The notes below the pieces were generated by a model, which did no database searches, had not been told where the DNA came from, and saw only the letters and a list, made by a program, of their open reading frames with translations. Made by a program: the position numbers and the translations under genes. Shown in pieces: positions 32,042-41,724 of a stretch of 64,000 bases of DNA. Location of the stretch: contig NZ_CP033367.1 in assembly GCF_013170845.1 (NCBI RefSeq), forward strand, positions 4,651,001 to 4,715,000, given 5' to 3'. Numbering within the stretch: the first letter of the stretch is position 1; each line of letters begins with the position of its first letter. The stretch is from Mesorhizobium loti R88b (GTDB lineage: Bacteria > Pseudomonadota > Alphaproteobacteria > Rhizobiales > Rhizobiaceae).

Positions 32042-33127
32042 ATGTCCGTCAAATCCAGGAATCCACTTTCCGTCCTGAAGCGCCATCTGCGGGTGGCGTG
32101 CGCTGCCACGGCACTGCTGCTTGGCGCCGGCAGCCTCGCCGGGGCCGCCGATCTCAACGCTCTGATCTGGTGCGATCATTCCGATCCGGCACTGCTGCAG
32201 CCCTTCGAGGAGGCCAACAACGTCAAGGTCAACGTCAAGGAGTTCGAAGGCACCGGCGCTGGGCTGGCGATCGTCGAGCAGTCGCAGCCAGGCGACTGGG
32301 ACGTGATGGTGATCGACTCGATCGACGTGCCGCGCGGCGTTGAGAAAGGCCTGTTCGAGCCGCTTCCGGAAGACAAGCTGCCGCTGGCCGACCTCTTCCC
32401 GCAGGTGAAGATGGACGGCTCGACCGTGGTCGGCGGCAAGCGCTACGGCATCACCGAAAAATTCGGCTACAACACGATCGGCTTCAACAAGACCAAGGTC
32501 GATCCGGCCGACATGCAGTCCTTGGCGTCGCTGACATCAGACAAATACAAGGGCAAGGTCGCCATCTACGACTACTACCTGCCGGTCATCGGCATGGCGG
32601 CGCTGGCCATCGGCAAGAAGACGGCGGATCTGACCGAAGCCGACCTTCCCGCCCTCAAGGCAGAGCTGCTCAAGATGAAGGCCAACGCCAAGCTGGTCGG
32701 CGAAGTCACCGCCAGCCAGACGGCGCTCGCCACCGGCGAGGTCGACATACTGGTCGGCGGCGGCGAATGGGTGACGGCGGGACTGGCCAAAGAGAATCCT
32801 GCCCTCGACTTCTCCATCCCCAAGGAGGGCGCAGTGCTGTGGTCGCAGTCGCTGGCCATGTTCAAGGATTCCAAGAACAAGGACATGGCGCTGAAGTTCA
32901 TCCAGTACATCATGAGCCCGGAAGGCCAGGCGCGGCTTGCAACCTCCTCCTGCTACTGGGGCATGCCGTCCAACACCAAGGCGGCGCTGACCGACGACCA
33001 GAAGAAGGTGCTGCGCTTCGACGAGCAGCCTGGCTTCCTTGCCCGTGCGCAAGCCTATCCGGCGCCGAATGCCGATCTCGACAAGAAGATGCAGGACATG
33101 TGGACCGAAATGCTGCAGGCAAAGTGA
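32042..33127 (+). CDS. Polyamine-type ABC transporter, periplasmic substrate-binding protein
   Basis: The 361-residue PotD/PotF-type solute-binding protein has a signal peptide (VACAATALLLGAGSLAGAAD, cleavage near residue 36). Its lobes carry the family pattern: DLNALIWCDHSDPALLQPFE at the start, DVMVIDSIDVPRG, GITEKFGYNTIGFNKTKV near 140 and a C-terminal KKMQDMWTEMLQ. The ligand is unknown; polyamines or related amines are the class norm. ATG 32042 is preceded by AAGGGAGAACACTCG. It heads a five-gene operon with two permeases, an ATPase and a metallo-hydrolase. Confidence 0.88.
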   Translation: MSVKSRNPLSVLKRHLRVACAATALLLGAGSLAGAADLNALIWCDHSDPALLQPFEEANNVKVNVKEFEGTGAGLAIVEQSQPGDWDVMVIDSIDVPRGVEKGLFEPLPEDKLPLADLFPQVKMDGSTVVGGKRYGITEKFGYNTIGFNKTKVDPADMQSLASLTSDKYKGKVAIYDYYLPVIGMAALAIGKKTADLTEADLPALKAELLKMKANAKLVGEVTASQTALATGEVDILVGGGEWVTAGLAKENPALDFSIPKEGAVLWSQSLAMFKDSKNKDMALKFIQYIMSPEGQARLATSSCYWGMPSNTKAALTDDQKKVLRFDEQPGFLARAQAYPAPNADLDKKMQDMWTEMLQAK

Positions 33128-33140
33128 TCGGTTGCCGCTC

Positions 33141-34007
33141 GTGAGTTCAAATGGGAACAGCGGACGCGCCCTGCCCCGGGCGGGCCGTGCCCTGCCCTGG
33201 GCTCTGGTCACGCCGGCGCTCGGCTGGACGCTGCTGTTCTTCGTGCTACCCTTCATCGCCATGGGGTTTTCGAGCCTCACGGCGCATGAGGGCGGCGGCT
33301 TCACGCTTTCCAACTACAGCCAGTTCTTCACGAATCCCTCTTACTGGCAGGCGATGGTGAACTCGCTGCAGGTGACGGCGATCGTCACCGTGGTTTCGGT
33401 GCTGCTCGCCTATCCCTTTGCCTGGATACTCGCCGAACAGGTGCCCGAGCGCTGGCAGAGGCTGGCGCTGATGCTGGCCGTGCTGCCGTTCTGGACGTCT
33501 TACGTCGTGCGCTCCTATTCCTGGCTGCTGGTGCTGGCGCAGAACGGTGTCATCAACCGCGCGCTGACCGGTTCCGGCCTGATGACCGAACCGTTGCAGC
33601 TCGCCAACACTCGGTTCGCCACGGTCACCGGCTTCGTGCATTTCTTTGTCATGCTGCTGACGCTGACCATCTTCGCCAATTTGAAGCAGCTCAGCCCAAG
33701 CTACCGCAAGGCGGCCGCCGATCTCGGTGCCGGGCCGGTGCGCACCTTCCTGCATGTCGTTTTGCCTCTGACACTGCCCGGCATCATGGTCGGCGCCTTC
33801 CTGACCTTCGTGCTGTGCATCGGCGACTACATCACGCCGCAGATCCTCGGCGGCAACAACGAGTTGCTGATGCCGCAGCTGGTGATGATGCAGATCGGCC
33901 GTCGCGGCGATTTTCCCCTCGCATCGGCGCTGTCGATTATCCTGATGGCGGTCGTAACGATCGCCTACCTTGCCTGCGCGCGCTGGCTGAAGATCGAGCG
34001 GGCCTGA
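33141..34007 (+). CDS. ABC transporter permease (PotB-like)
   Basis: The protein is about 288 residues with six hydrophobic helices, beginning with LVTPALGWTLLFFVLPFIAM. The cytoplasmic coupling loop with the EAA-type motif is KAAADLGAGPVRTFLHVVLP near residue 190, as in PotB/PotH permeases. No ATG precedes the first helix; GTG 33141 is the most plausible start and TTG 33132 an alternative, both with weak ribosome-binding sites. It starts 13 bp after the binding-protein stop. Confidence 0.85.
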   Translation: MSSNGNSGRALPRAGRALPWALVTPALGWTLLFFVLPFIAMGFSSLTAHEGGGFTLSNYSQFFTNPSYWQAMVNSLQVTAIVTVVSVLLAYPFAWILAEQVPERWQRLALMLAVLPFWTSYVVRSYSWLLVLAQNGVINRALTGSGLMTEPLQLANTRFATVTGFVHFFVMLLTLTIFANLKQLSPSYRKAAADLGAGPVRTFLHVVLPLTLPGIMVGAFLTFVLCIGDYITPQILGGNNELLMPQLVMMQIGRRGDFPLASALSIILMAVVTIAYLACARWLKIERA

Positions 34008-34008
34008 G

Positions 34009-34791
34009 ATGCGCTGGTTTGTCCGCACCGCATCCTGGGCCTATGCGCTTGCCGTCTACGGCTTCATATTCCTGCCGGTGGTGGTGCTGGTGCTGTTTTC
34101 GCTGCAGGCGACATCCTTCCCCATTCCACCCTTCACCGGCCCGTCGCTGCGCTGGTACGACGCCGTGCTCTCAGACGTCAGACTGACCTCGGCGCTGGTC
34201 AATTCACTGATGGTTGCGGTGCTTTCCTCGGCCACCGCCGTCACGCTCGGCTTTCTCTCTGCCTGGGGTTTCGCCCGCTTCGTGTTGCCGGGCTCGGGCC
34301 TGCTGCGCGGGCTGATCACGCTGCCGCTGACGGTCAGCTACCTCATCATCGGCATGGGGCTCTTGGTGCTGTTCAACTGGGCCGGTGTGCCGAAATCGCT
34401 GCTTGCCGCCGGCATCGGTCATGTCGTGATCAACCTGCCGCTGTGCTTCGCCATCATCTACAGCCAGATGGGCGACCACCAGATCAACATCGAACGCGCC
34501 GCGCGCGATCTCGGCGCTCCGGAATGGAAGGTGCTGCTGCTGATCACCGTGCCGGTCTTGGCGCCGGCGATCTTCGCCGGCTTCTTCCTGTCGATGACCT
34601 TCTCCTGGGACGAGTTCGTGATCTCCTTCCTGCTGACGCGCTTCGAGACCACACTGCCGGTGGAAATCTGGAACCTGCTGCGCTCCGGCCTCAATCCGAA
34701 AACCAATGCGGTCGGCTCACTGGTCTTCGCCGTTTCCATCGTGCTGGTCGTACTGTTCGAACTGACATTGCTGCGTCGGAGAAAACCATGA
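34009..34791 (+). CDS. ABC transporter permease (PotC-like)
   Basis: The 260-residue membrane protein has six helices and the coupling motif RAARDLGAPEWKVLLLITVP near residue 163, typical of PotC/PotI permeases. It begins with FVRTASWAYALAVYGFIFLP. ATG 34009 overlaps nothing but lies one base after the previous stop. The last codons overlap the ATPase start by ATGA, which indicates translational coupling. Confidence 0.9.
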   Translation: MRWFVRTASWAYALAVYGFIFLPVVVLVLFSLQATSFPIPPFTGPSLRWYDAVLSDVRLTSALVNSLMVAVLSSATAVTLGFLSAWGFARFVLPGSGLLRGLITLPLTVSYLIIGMGLLVLFNWAGVPKSLLAAGIGHVVINLPLCFAIIYSQMGDHQINIERAARDLGAPEWKVLLLITVPVLAPAIFAGFFLSMTFSWDEFVISFLLTRFETTLPVEIWNLLRSGLNPKTNAVGSLVFAVSIVLVVLFELTLLRRRKP

Positions 34792-35849
34792 CCGCGCCTC
34801 TGGTCGATATCCGCGCCGTCTCGCACCGTTTCGGGCAGCTGGCCGTGCTGAAGAACGTCTCGCTCAAGATCGAGCCAGGCAGCTACACGATCCTGCTCGG
34901 GCCGTCGGGTTCCGGCAAGACGACGCTGCTGTCCATTCTTGGCGGCTTCGTCACCCCCAGCGAAGGCAAGGTGTTCATCCGTGGCGAGGACTGCACCGCG
35001 GTGCCGCCGGCGAAACGCCCGACGACGACCGTGTTCCAGGATTATGCGCTGTTTCCGCATATGAGCGTCGGCGGTAATGTCGGCTTTGGGCTGCGCATGC
35101 AGGGCGTCGACGGTGCCACACGCGCCGCAAAAGCGCGCGAGACGCTGGCGCTGGTCGGCCTCGCCTCCGCCTTCGACAAGAAGCCGCACCAGCTTTCCGG
35201 CGGCCAGCGGCAGCGCGTGGCGCTGGCGCGCGCGCTGGTCATCGAACCGGCGGTGCTGTTGCTCGACGAGCCGCTCGGCGCGCTCGACCTCAAACTGCGC
35301 CGGCAGATGCAGGACGAGTTGAAGGCAATCCAGAAGCGCGTCGGCACCGCCTTCATCCATGTCACCCACGACCAGGAAGAAGCCATGGCGCTGGCCGACC
35401 ACTGCGTGGTGATGAATGACGGTCGCATCGAGGACGAAGGCCCGCCCGAGCGCGTCTATGCCAGGCCAGCGACGCGCTTTTCGGCGACCTTCATGGGCGA
35501 AAGCACGATCCTTGCCGGCACGGTCACGCAGGCCGGAGACAGGACCAGCACAGTCTCGACGCCGGTCGGACCGGTTTTAGTGCCCAGCGCATTGCCGGTG
35601 GGCTCAGCAGTTGCCTTGGCCATACGGCCGGAGCACCTTGCTTTCGGCGCAGCGCGGGCCGTGAAGCTGGGGATGGCAGAGGTACGCGACGTGGTCTTCC
35701 AGGGCAGTTTCAAGCGGGTGCTCGCGGTCTCCGTCGAAGCCCCCTCGCTGCAGTTCATCGCCAGGTTGCCGGCGTCAGCCACCGTTCAGCCCGGCGACAC
35801 CGTTGCCGTTTCGTGCGATACCGACCAGATCATCGTTTTGACGGACTAA
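34788..35849 (+). CDS. ABC transporter ATP-binding protein (PotA-like)
   Basis: The 353-residue ATPase drives the transporter. Walker A is GPSGSGKTT (near residue 38), the signature is [15 protein letters not shown] (near 133), Walker B is [12 protein letters not shown], and the switch His is in THDQEEAMALAD. A C-terminal TOBE domain follows from about residue 270 (LAIRPEHLAFG). ATG 34788 overlaps the permease stop. It is the fourth gene of the operon. Confidence 0.93.
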   Translation: MTAPLVDIRAVSHRFGQLAVLKNVSLKIEPGSYTILLGPSGSGKTTLLSILGGFVTPSEGKVFIRGEDCTAVPPAKRPTTTVFQDYALFPHMSVGGNVGFGLRMQGVDGATRAAKARETLALVGLASAFDKKPHQLSGGQRQRVALARALVIEPAVLLLDEPLGALDLKLRRQMQDELKAIQKRVGTAFIHVTHDQEEAMALADHCVVMNDGRIEDEGPPERVYARPATRFSATFMGESTILAGTVTQAGDRTSTVSTPVGPVLVPSALPVGSAVALAIRPEHLAFGAARAVKLGMAEVRDVVFQGSFKRVLAVSVEAPSLQFIARLPASATVQPGDTVAVSCDTDQIIVLTD

Positions 35850-35850
35850 C

Positions 35851-36612
35851 ATGGGAAACCTTCCGGTTATCGACGCGCCAGACTGGTACGAGACCATCCG
35901 CATGGCCGACGGCGTCACGCTGATCCATGAGCCATGGATAAAACCGTTCTTCCGCTGCAACATGTGGCATGTGCGCGGCCGCGACCGCGATCTCCTGTTC
36001 GACACCGGCCTCGGCCATTTCAGCTTGCGCGCACATGTGCCTTTGGTCAGCGAGCGTAAACTGACCTGCGTCGCCAGCCACACGCATTTCGACCATATCG
36101 GCTGCCATCACGAATTTCCCGACCGTTGCGTGCACCGTGACGAAGCGGAAATCCTCGCCGATCCGCGCAATGAATGGACGGTGGCCGACCGCTATGCGAC
36201 CGACGATATGTTCGATCGATTGCCGCAAGGTTGGGAGTCGTCCCGCTATCGGATCCTGCCCGCGCCGGCCGACCACCTGCTCGAGCATGGCGACGTCGTC
36301 GATCTCGGCGACCGCGCCTTCGAGGTAATCCACACACCCGGCCATTCGCCCGGCGGCATCGCTCTCCATGAGCGAAAGACCGGCATCCTTTTATCCGGCG
36401 ACGTCATCTATGACGGCCCGTTGATCGACGACGTCTATCACTCCGACATTGCCGACTACGTCGAGACGCTGCTCGCCATGCGCGATCTCGATGTCTGCGT
36501 CGTGCATGGCGGCCATTTTCCGAGCTTCGCCAAGGTGCGCTACCGCCAGCTGATCGACGAGTACCTGGCGCAGAAGCGGCAGGCGGGCTGCCATCTGAGC
36601 CAGCGGCCCTGA
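35851..36612 (+). CDS. Metallo-beta-lactamase-fold hydrolase
   Basis: The 253-residue protein has the MBL metal motif THFDHIGCH (near residue 76), a downstream His in HTPGHSPGGIAL and Asp in LSGDVIYDGP, and a final His in VVHGGHFPSF, so both metal sites are complete. It lacks a signal peptide and should act in the cytoplasm. It follows the ATPase stop by one base and ends 7 bp from the convergent tetR gene. Its place in the operon suggests it hydrolyses the imported compound or a derivative; substrate unknown. Confidence 0.85.
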   Translation: MGNLPVIDAPDWYETIRMADGVTLIHEPWIKPFFRCNMWHVRGRDRDLLFDTGLGHFSLRAHVPLVSERKLTCVASHTHFDHIGCHHEFPDRCVHRDEAEILADPRNEWTVADRYATDDMFDRLPQGWESSRYRILPAPADHLLEHGDVVDLGDRAFEVIHTPGHSPGGIALHERKTGILLSGDVIYDGPLIDDVYHSDIADYVETLLAMRDLDVCVVHGGHFPSFAKVRYRQLIDEYLAQKRQAGCHLSQRP

Positions 36613-36619
36613 GAAACAG

Positions 36620-37327
36620 CTACGGCATCAATTCGAAATGCCGCGGAAATGCCTGATGCAGTAGCAGCAGCATGGTCTTGCGCAGCACATTGGTGTCACG
36701 GCCCGAAGGGTTGAGATGGTCCCAGTACCAGGCACCGTGAACCAGATAGTTCAGGCTCTCCGACAAGGTGTTGATGTCGACGCCGGCATAGCCGCCGCTG
36801 CGTGAAATCTCGAACAGAAACTCGCGCGCTTCGGCGGTGTAGGCGAGATCGCTCGGCAGGCCGATTTCATTGTAGATCTGCATGCTCTTGCGGTCGCTGG
36901 AGAAGACGACAAAAACGGAAACCCATTTCGGATGCTGCCTGGCGAAGCGTTGCGCGCATTCGACGGCGCCGAGTAGTCTTTCAACCGACGACAGGCCCGG
37001 CGCTCGCACCAGCGTCACCCACAGCTCGTCGTAGCGATCGCTGAGATACTGCAGGACAGCCCGGAACAGGTTTTCCTTGCTGCGAAAGTGGAAAACCACA
37101 AGCGCATTGGACGAGCCAACATGTTCGGCGATGCGCTGCATGGTGACGCTGGCCAGGCCCTCCTCCGCGATGAGATCGATGGTGGCATCGATGATGCGCT
37201 GGACGCTTGCTTCGCCGCGCTCGCGCCGACGGTCTTTCGACACGGCATCGTTCGCCGAGCCCCTGCCCTCAGCCATCGTAGCCCTGCGTTTTTCGGTCGC
37301 GGTTGCCTCGCGTTGTGCCATTTTCAT
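36620..37327 (-). CDS. TetR-family regulator (BetI-like) of the second ABC operon
   Basis: The 235-residue protein has a basic, Glu-rich N-terminal extension of about 30 residues. The HTH follows (QRIIDATIDLIAEEGLASVT then IAEHVGSSNALVVFHFRSKE), with FHFRSKE in place of the usual YYFxxK. The C-terminal part resembles BetI-type ligand domains (WVSVFVVFSSDRKSMQIYNE). ATG 37327 is preceded by AAAGGCCGG; ATG 37321 is possible. It is the last gene after ABC transporter genes and an amidase on the same strand. Confidence 0.85.
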   Translation of the reverse strand: MKMAQREATATEKRRATMAEGRGSANDAVSKDRRRERGEASVQRIIDATIDLIAEEGLASVTMQRIAEHVGSSNALVVFHFRSKENLFRAVLQYLSDRYDELWVTLVRAPGLSSVERLLGAVECAQRFARQHPKWVSVFVVFSSDRKSMQIYNEIGLPSDLAYTAEAREFLFEISRSGGYAGVDINTLSESLNYLVHGAWYWDHLNPSGRDTNVLRKTMLLLLHQAFPRHFELMP

Positions 37328-37413
37328 CCGGCCTTTCGAACTGTCAGCGAGAATCCCCGGCTCACCATAGCCGACGCCCGAGATCAAGCACCAGTCGCAG
37401 ACGCTGCCGTCGA

Positions 37414-38841
37414 TCAAAGCGACGGACGTGTCTCGGCATTCCTGTACCACTGGCCCTGTGCCGTTTCATAGGCGAGTGCCGCCCGGAACACATCGGCGTC
37501 GCAATAGGTGCGGCCGACGATCTGGATACCCGTCGGGACACCGTTCGCAGCCCAGCCCGAAGGCATGGAGAGAACCGGACAACGGCTCATCATGTTGAAC
37601 GGCGTCGTCATCACCCAACCCAGCGAGGGGTTCACCTCCCTGCCGTTGATCTCGACCGTGTCCCTGGTCTGATCGAACTCCGCCGGCACCGCGGGAAGCG
37701 CATTTGTCGGGCAGATCAGCACGTCGTAGGTCTCCAGCAGTGGACCCAGCGTCTGGTACATCCTGGCCGCCACCTCAAGTGTGGCGACAAAATCCGCAGC
37801 CTTCGACTTCTGCCCATCCTCGGCGAACTGCCTGGCATAGCTCGTCATGTCGTTGCCGTGCTTCTCCAACAGTTGCGACAGCGAGGCGCCGAACAGATGT
37901 TCGAGATAGGCCATGCCCGCCTTCAGCACCTCGTCGCCCCAGCCAAGATCGACCTCCTCGACCGTGGCGCCGAGTGACCGAAACACATCGCAGGCGGCAA
38001 GCGTGTTCCTGCGAACATCATCGTCCACCTCAAACGAACCGAGGTCCATCGAGAAAGCGATTTTCCAGCCTTTGATCGGCTTGTAGTCGAGCGGCAGGCG
38101 CAGCTTGGGGCGTAGCGTGGCGATGTCGAGCGGGCTCGGTCCGGCCATGACGTTTTGCAGCAGGATCGCATCCCTGACGTTTCGCGCCAGCGGTCCGGTG
38201 TGGCAATAGAAATCGAGGTTGAAGGGCGGCTCGTCGGGATTGCGCCCGTAAGGCGGCTTGAAGCCGACGAGGCCGCAGGCCGATGCCGGAATGCGGATCG
38301 ACCCGGCAATGTCCGAACCGGTGGCAATCGACGATGTGCCGGAAGCCAGCGTTGCCGCCGCGCCGCCCGACGAACCGCCTGGCGTGAAATCGCGATTCCA
38401 CGGATTGCGGGTAACACCCCATCGCTTCGACCAGGTATAGCCGGCGCAGCTGAATTCCGGCGTCGCCGTACGCGCATGCACGATGCCGCCCGCCTTGATG
38501 ACGCGCTCGTTCATCGTCGAGGTGTGACTGCCGATGGCGTCCTTGGTCAGCAGCGAGCCATGCGAGGTCGGCTTGCCCTTGATGTAGCTCTCGTCCTTGA
38601 TGCCGATCGGCAGGCCCTCGAGCGCGCCGGTTTTGGCGCCCTTGGCGTATTTCGCCTCGGCTTTCCTGGCCAGTTCCATCGCCTCGTCGAAATGGGTGAA
38701 GGTGAAGCAGTTGATCGTCGGCTTCGTGGCCTCGGCGCGGCTGATGGTGGCTTGCATCAGTTCGACGGGCGAAAGGCTCTTGGCCTTAAACCGCCGCAGC
38801 GCTTCGCTCGCCTGGATATAGCAGAGGTCGAGATCGGTCAT
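37414..38841 (-). CDS. Amidase, amidase-signature (AS) family
   Basis: The 475-residue hydrolase has the Ser-cisSer-Lys triad: Lys in GLPIGIKDESY (near residue 82), Ser pair in TPGGSSGGAAATLASG (near 157), and nucleophile Ser in GSDIAGSIRIPAS (near 180). The C-terminal part ends with the conserved FNMMSRCPVLSMPSGWAANG and GIQIVGRTY. Such enzymes release ammonia from amides or cleave amide-linked amines. ATG 38841 has CAGGAGACTTTC upstream; the longer extension to 38979 overlaps the preceding gene. It is placed between the substrate-binding protein and tetR, so it probably processes the imported compound. Confidence 0.92.
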   Translation of the reverse strand: MTDLDLCYIQASEALRRFKAKSLSPVELMQATISRAEATKPTINCFTFTHFDEAMELARKAEAKYAKGAKTGALEGLPIGIKDESYIKGKPTSHGSLLTKDAIGSHTSTMNERVIKAGGIVHARTATPEFSCAGYTWSKRWGVTRNPWNRDFTPGGSSGGAAATLASGTSSIATGSDIAGSIRIPASACGLVGFKPPYGRNPDEPPFNLDFYCHTGPLARNVRDAILLQNVMAGPSPLDIATLRPKLRLPLDYKPIKGWKIAFSMDLGSFEVDDDVRRNTLAACDVFRSLGATVEEVDLGWGDEVLKAGMAYLEHLFGASLSQLLEKHGNDMTSYARQFAEDGQKSKAADFVATLEVAARMYQTLGPLLETYDVLICPTNALPAVPAEFDQTRDTVEINGREVNPSLGWVMTTPFNMMSRCPVLSMPSGWAANGVPTGIQIVGRTYCDADVFRAALAYETAQGQWYRNAETRPSL

Positions 38842-38932
38842 GAAAGTCTCCTGCGATCGCCGGATCGCCTTGGCTTGATGGATCGAGAGGTGGCCGCGCC
38901 GCATTTCGCGGCGCGGAAAATAACGGATCAGG

Positions 38933-39967
38933 CTATTTCTGCAGGTCGGTCCAGATTTTCGTGTAGAGCGCCTGCACATCCGGCGGACAGGCCGCCATGA
39001 ACTGGCCCTTGGCGGCGAATTCGGCCGGCACGTTCACCTCCGGCGCGTCCTTCATGTCGGCGGGCATGAAGGCTTCCGAACCCTTGATGCCGTTCGAATA
39101 GCGGGCAAAGGCCGAGATCAGGGCGGCGTTCTGCGGATCCATGATGAAGTTCTGGAACAGCTTGGCGTTGTCGACGTTCTCGGCGTCCTTGAGAACCGCA
39201 ACGTTGTCCATCCAGATCGGATAGCCCTCCTTGGGATAGCCGTAGACGATCTTGTCGTTCTGCAGCCGCTGGCGTAGCGAAATGCCGTTCCAGTTGACGC
39301 CGGCGGCGATGTCGCCCTTGCCCAGGCCGTCGACGGCACCGTAGTCGAAGGACAGCCATTTCGCCTTGGCCTCGACCAGCTTGTCGCGCACCTTCTTCAG
39401 CAACACCTTGTCGTCGGTGCAATACTGGCCGCCTTCGTAGGCAATGGCGAGGAACATGATGTCCCCCATTTCGGGCACGACATTGATCTTGCCGACCAAT
39501 TCGGGCGGCGGGTCGAGGAAAATTGCGGACGTGTTCACATCGCCCGAATAGACCGATTTGTTGACCGATATGCCTGTCGTGCCCCACTGCCACGGAACCG
39601 TGTATTTGCGGCCCGGGTCGAAGGGAACATCGACCCATTTGGGATCGACATTCTTGAAATTCTCCATCTTGTCGGGATCGGTCTCCAGCAGCAGCCCCTC
39701 GCTGATCCAGATGGGGACGACGCTGGCCGAGGGCACGACGATGTCGAAACCGGCGCCGCCCTGGCGGATCTTGGCGAGCGCGGTGTCGTTGGAATCGAAG
39801 TCGGTGACGGTGACCTTGACCTTGTAGGTCTCCTCGAACTTCTTGATCAGGTCGGGGTTGGTGTAGTTGCCCCAATTGTAGATGTTGAGCTCGCCATCGG
39901 CACGCGCCACGCCCGTCACAGCCAGCAGCGATAGCCCGACGGCTGTCGCGGTCAGTTTCCAGTTCAT
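38933..39967 (-). CDS. Polyamine-type ABC transporter, periplasmic substrate-binding protein
   Basis: The 344-residue PotD/PotF-like protein has a signal peptide ([20 protein letters not shown], cleavage near ARADG). The mature part starts [20 protein letters not shown], the classic PotD opening with the ligand-contacting Tyr-Asn-Trp. Other family segments are [18 protein letters not shown] and [23 protein letters not shown] 39967 is chosen because GGGAG lies eight bases upstream; ATG 39982 is the alternative. It is the fourth gene of the minus-strand operon. Confidence 0.9.
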   Translation of the reverse strand: MNWKLTATAVGLSLLAVTGVARADGELNIYNWGNYTNPDLIKKFEETYKVKVTVTDFDSNDTALAKIRQGGAGFDIVVPSASVVPIWISEGLLLETDPDKMENFKNVDPKWVDVPFDPGRKYTVPWQWGTTGISVNKSVYSGDVNTSAIFLDPPPELVGKINVVPEMGDIMFLAIAYEGGQYCTDDKVLLKKVRDKLVEAKAKWLSFDYGAVDGLGKGDIAAGVNWNGISLRQRLQNDKIVYGYPKEGYPIWMDNVAVLKDAENVDNAKLFQNFIMDPQNAALISAFARYSNGIKGSEAFMPADMKDAPEVNVPAEFAAKGQFMAACPPDVQALYTKIWTDLQK

Positions 39968-40007
39968 GCTCTTTGCTCCCATTGTTGGGACCGGCGGCGA
40001 TGCGGCC

Positions 40008-40817
40008 TCAGGTCCGTTTCCTGCTGAAGAAAAAGAAAGCCGTGACAATGCCGATCGACAGGACAAGGAAGACTGTCGAGATCGCATTGATTTCCGGCGT
40101 CACGCCGCGACGTATCTGGCCGAGCATGAAGGTCGGCAGCGTGTCCTGGCCGCCGGATTTGACGAATTCGGTGATGACCACGTCATCCAGCGAGACAACG
40201 AAGGCGAGCATCAGCCCAGCCAGGATGCCCGGCCAAAGCAGCGGCAGCGTCACGTGCCGGAAGGCCTGCCATTTGCCTGCATAGAGGTCGGCCGCCGCCG
40301 TTTCGAGCGAGAGATCCATGCTTTCGAGCCGAGCACGGATCGGCAGATAGGCGAACGGGATGCAGAAGGCGGTGTGGGCTGCGATCAGGTATCCAAGACC
40401 CGAATAGCCGGTCCAGATCTTGATGCGCGAGAACACAATCAGCAGCGCCACCGCGGTGACGATCTCCGGCACCATCAGCGGCTGGTTGATGAACGCGTAT
40501 TTGAGGGTCAGCCCGCGGTATGGCTTGGTCCTGGTCGTCGCCAGCGCCGCCATCGTTGCCGTGATCGTCGCCAGAACGGCGGCGACGGCTGCGATCTGGA
40601 ACGAGCGAATCGAGGATTCGATCACCAGTGTGTAGTTCCAGGCGACATGGAACCAGCGCAGCGAAAAGCCCTTCCAGATCGCCAGCGATTCGTTGTCGTT
40701 GAAGGCGAAGACGACGAGCGTGCCGATCGGCAGATAGAGGAGGAAGAAACACACCATCGCTATGGTGACGAAGCCGTTCTGCTGGCGGACATCGAAGCGC
40801 TTAGCCATGGCTGCCAT
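40008..40817 (-). CDS. ABC transporter permease (PotC-like)
   Basis: The 269-residue membrane protein begins with a span [20 protein letters not shown] and has six helices in all. The coupling motif is [20 protein letters not shown] near residue 170. ATG 40817 overlaps the upstream permease by 17 bp and has AAGGTCGG before it; ATG 40808 is an alternative. It pairs with the permease at 40801-41721. Confidence 0.9.
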   Translation of the reverse strand: MAAMAKRFDVRQQNGFVTIAMVCFFLLYLPIGTLVVFAFNDNESLAIWKGFSLRWFHVAWNYTLVIESSIRSFQIAAVAAVLATITATMAALATTRTKPYRGLTLKYAFINQPLMVPEIVTAVALLIVFSRIKIWTGYSGLGYLIAAHTAFCIPFAYLPIRARLESMDLSLETAAADLYAGKWQAFRHVTLPLLWPGILAGLMLAFVVSLDDVVITEFVKSGGQDTLPTFMLGQIRRGVTPEINAISTVFLVLSIGIVTAFFFFSRKRT

Positions 40818-41721
40818 CCGACCTTGTCATGTTGCGGACGTAGAACAGCAGCGCCACCATCACGATCGCCATCAGCGTGATCGACAGCGCCGCACCGAGC
40901 GGCCAGTTGCGCCCTTGGCCGAATTGCAGTTCGATCAGATTGCCGATCATCAGATTGGTGCCGCCGCCCAGCACACGCGGCGTCACATAGGCGCCGAGCG
41001 AAGGAATGAAGACTAGGATCGAGCCGGCGACGATGCCCGGCGCGACCAGCGGCACGATGATGCGCCGCAACACCTGGAACCGCGTCGCGTACAGGTCGTA
41101 ACCCGCCTCGATCAGCCGGAAGTCGATCTTCTCCATGCTGGCGTAGAGCGGCAGCACCATCAGCGGCAGGAACACATAGACCATGCCGAGCAGGACGGCG
41201 AAATTCGTATACATCAGCTGGATGGGATGATCAGTGATCCGCAGCAGCTGCAGCAGCCAATTGATGAGGCCGTCATTGCGCAGCACTTCCTGCATGGCGA
41301 AGGTTCGGATCAAAAGGTTGGTCCAGAACGGGATGGTGATCAGGAACAGCCAGATATCGCGCCGGTGTTCCGGCCGTGTCGCGATGAAATAGGCGGTCGG
41401 AAAGCCGAAGATCAGTGTCAGGATCGTGGTCATGGCCGACAGCGACACCGAGCGCCAGAAGATCGACAGATGCGCACTGGCGAAGGACAGCGTGTCGTCG
41501 AAGGCGTCTCGCTGAAGCAGCACGCTCACCCAGGCGTCGGTCGAAAACTGCCATTTCACGTCGCCGTAATTGCCTGGAGTGAGGAAGGAATAGACGACCA
41601 CGATCAGCAGCGGCCCAAGCGCCGCGAGGAAGACGATCAGCAGCGCCGGCGCGGAAAGCAGCCAGCGCGAGCGGATATCGTTGCTTTCGGCCTTGTCGGC
41701 GATCTCTTTCGCGGTCGCCAT
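40801..41721 (-). CDS. ABC transporter permease (PotB-like)
   Basis: The 306-residue membrane protein has a cytoplasmic N-terminal tail of about 20 residues, then LLSAPALLIVFLAALGPLLI and five further helices. The coupling motif is LIEAGYDLYATRFQVLRRII near residue 204. It starts 3 bp after the ATPase stop and overlaps the next permease. Confidence 0.9.
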   Translation of the reverse strand: MATAKEIADKAESNDIRSRWLLSAPALLIVFLAALGPLLIVVVYSFLTPGNYGDVKWQFSTDAWVSVLLQRDAFDDTLSFASAHLSIFWRSVSLSAMTTILTLIFGFPTAYFIATRPEHRRDIWLFLITIPFWTNLLIRTFAMQEVLRNDGLINWLLQLLRITDHPIQLMYTNFAVLLGMVYVFLPLMVLPLYASMEKIDFRLIEAGYDLYATRFQVLRRIIVPLVAPGIVAGSILVFIPSLGAYVTPRVLGGGTNLMIGNLIELQFGQGRNWPLGAALSITLMAIVMVALLFYVRNMTRSDGSHG

Positions 41722-41724
41722 GAC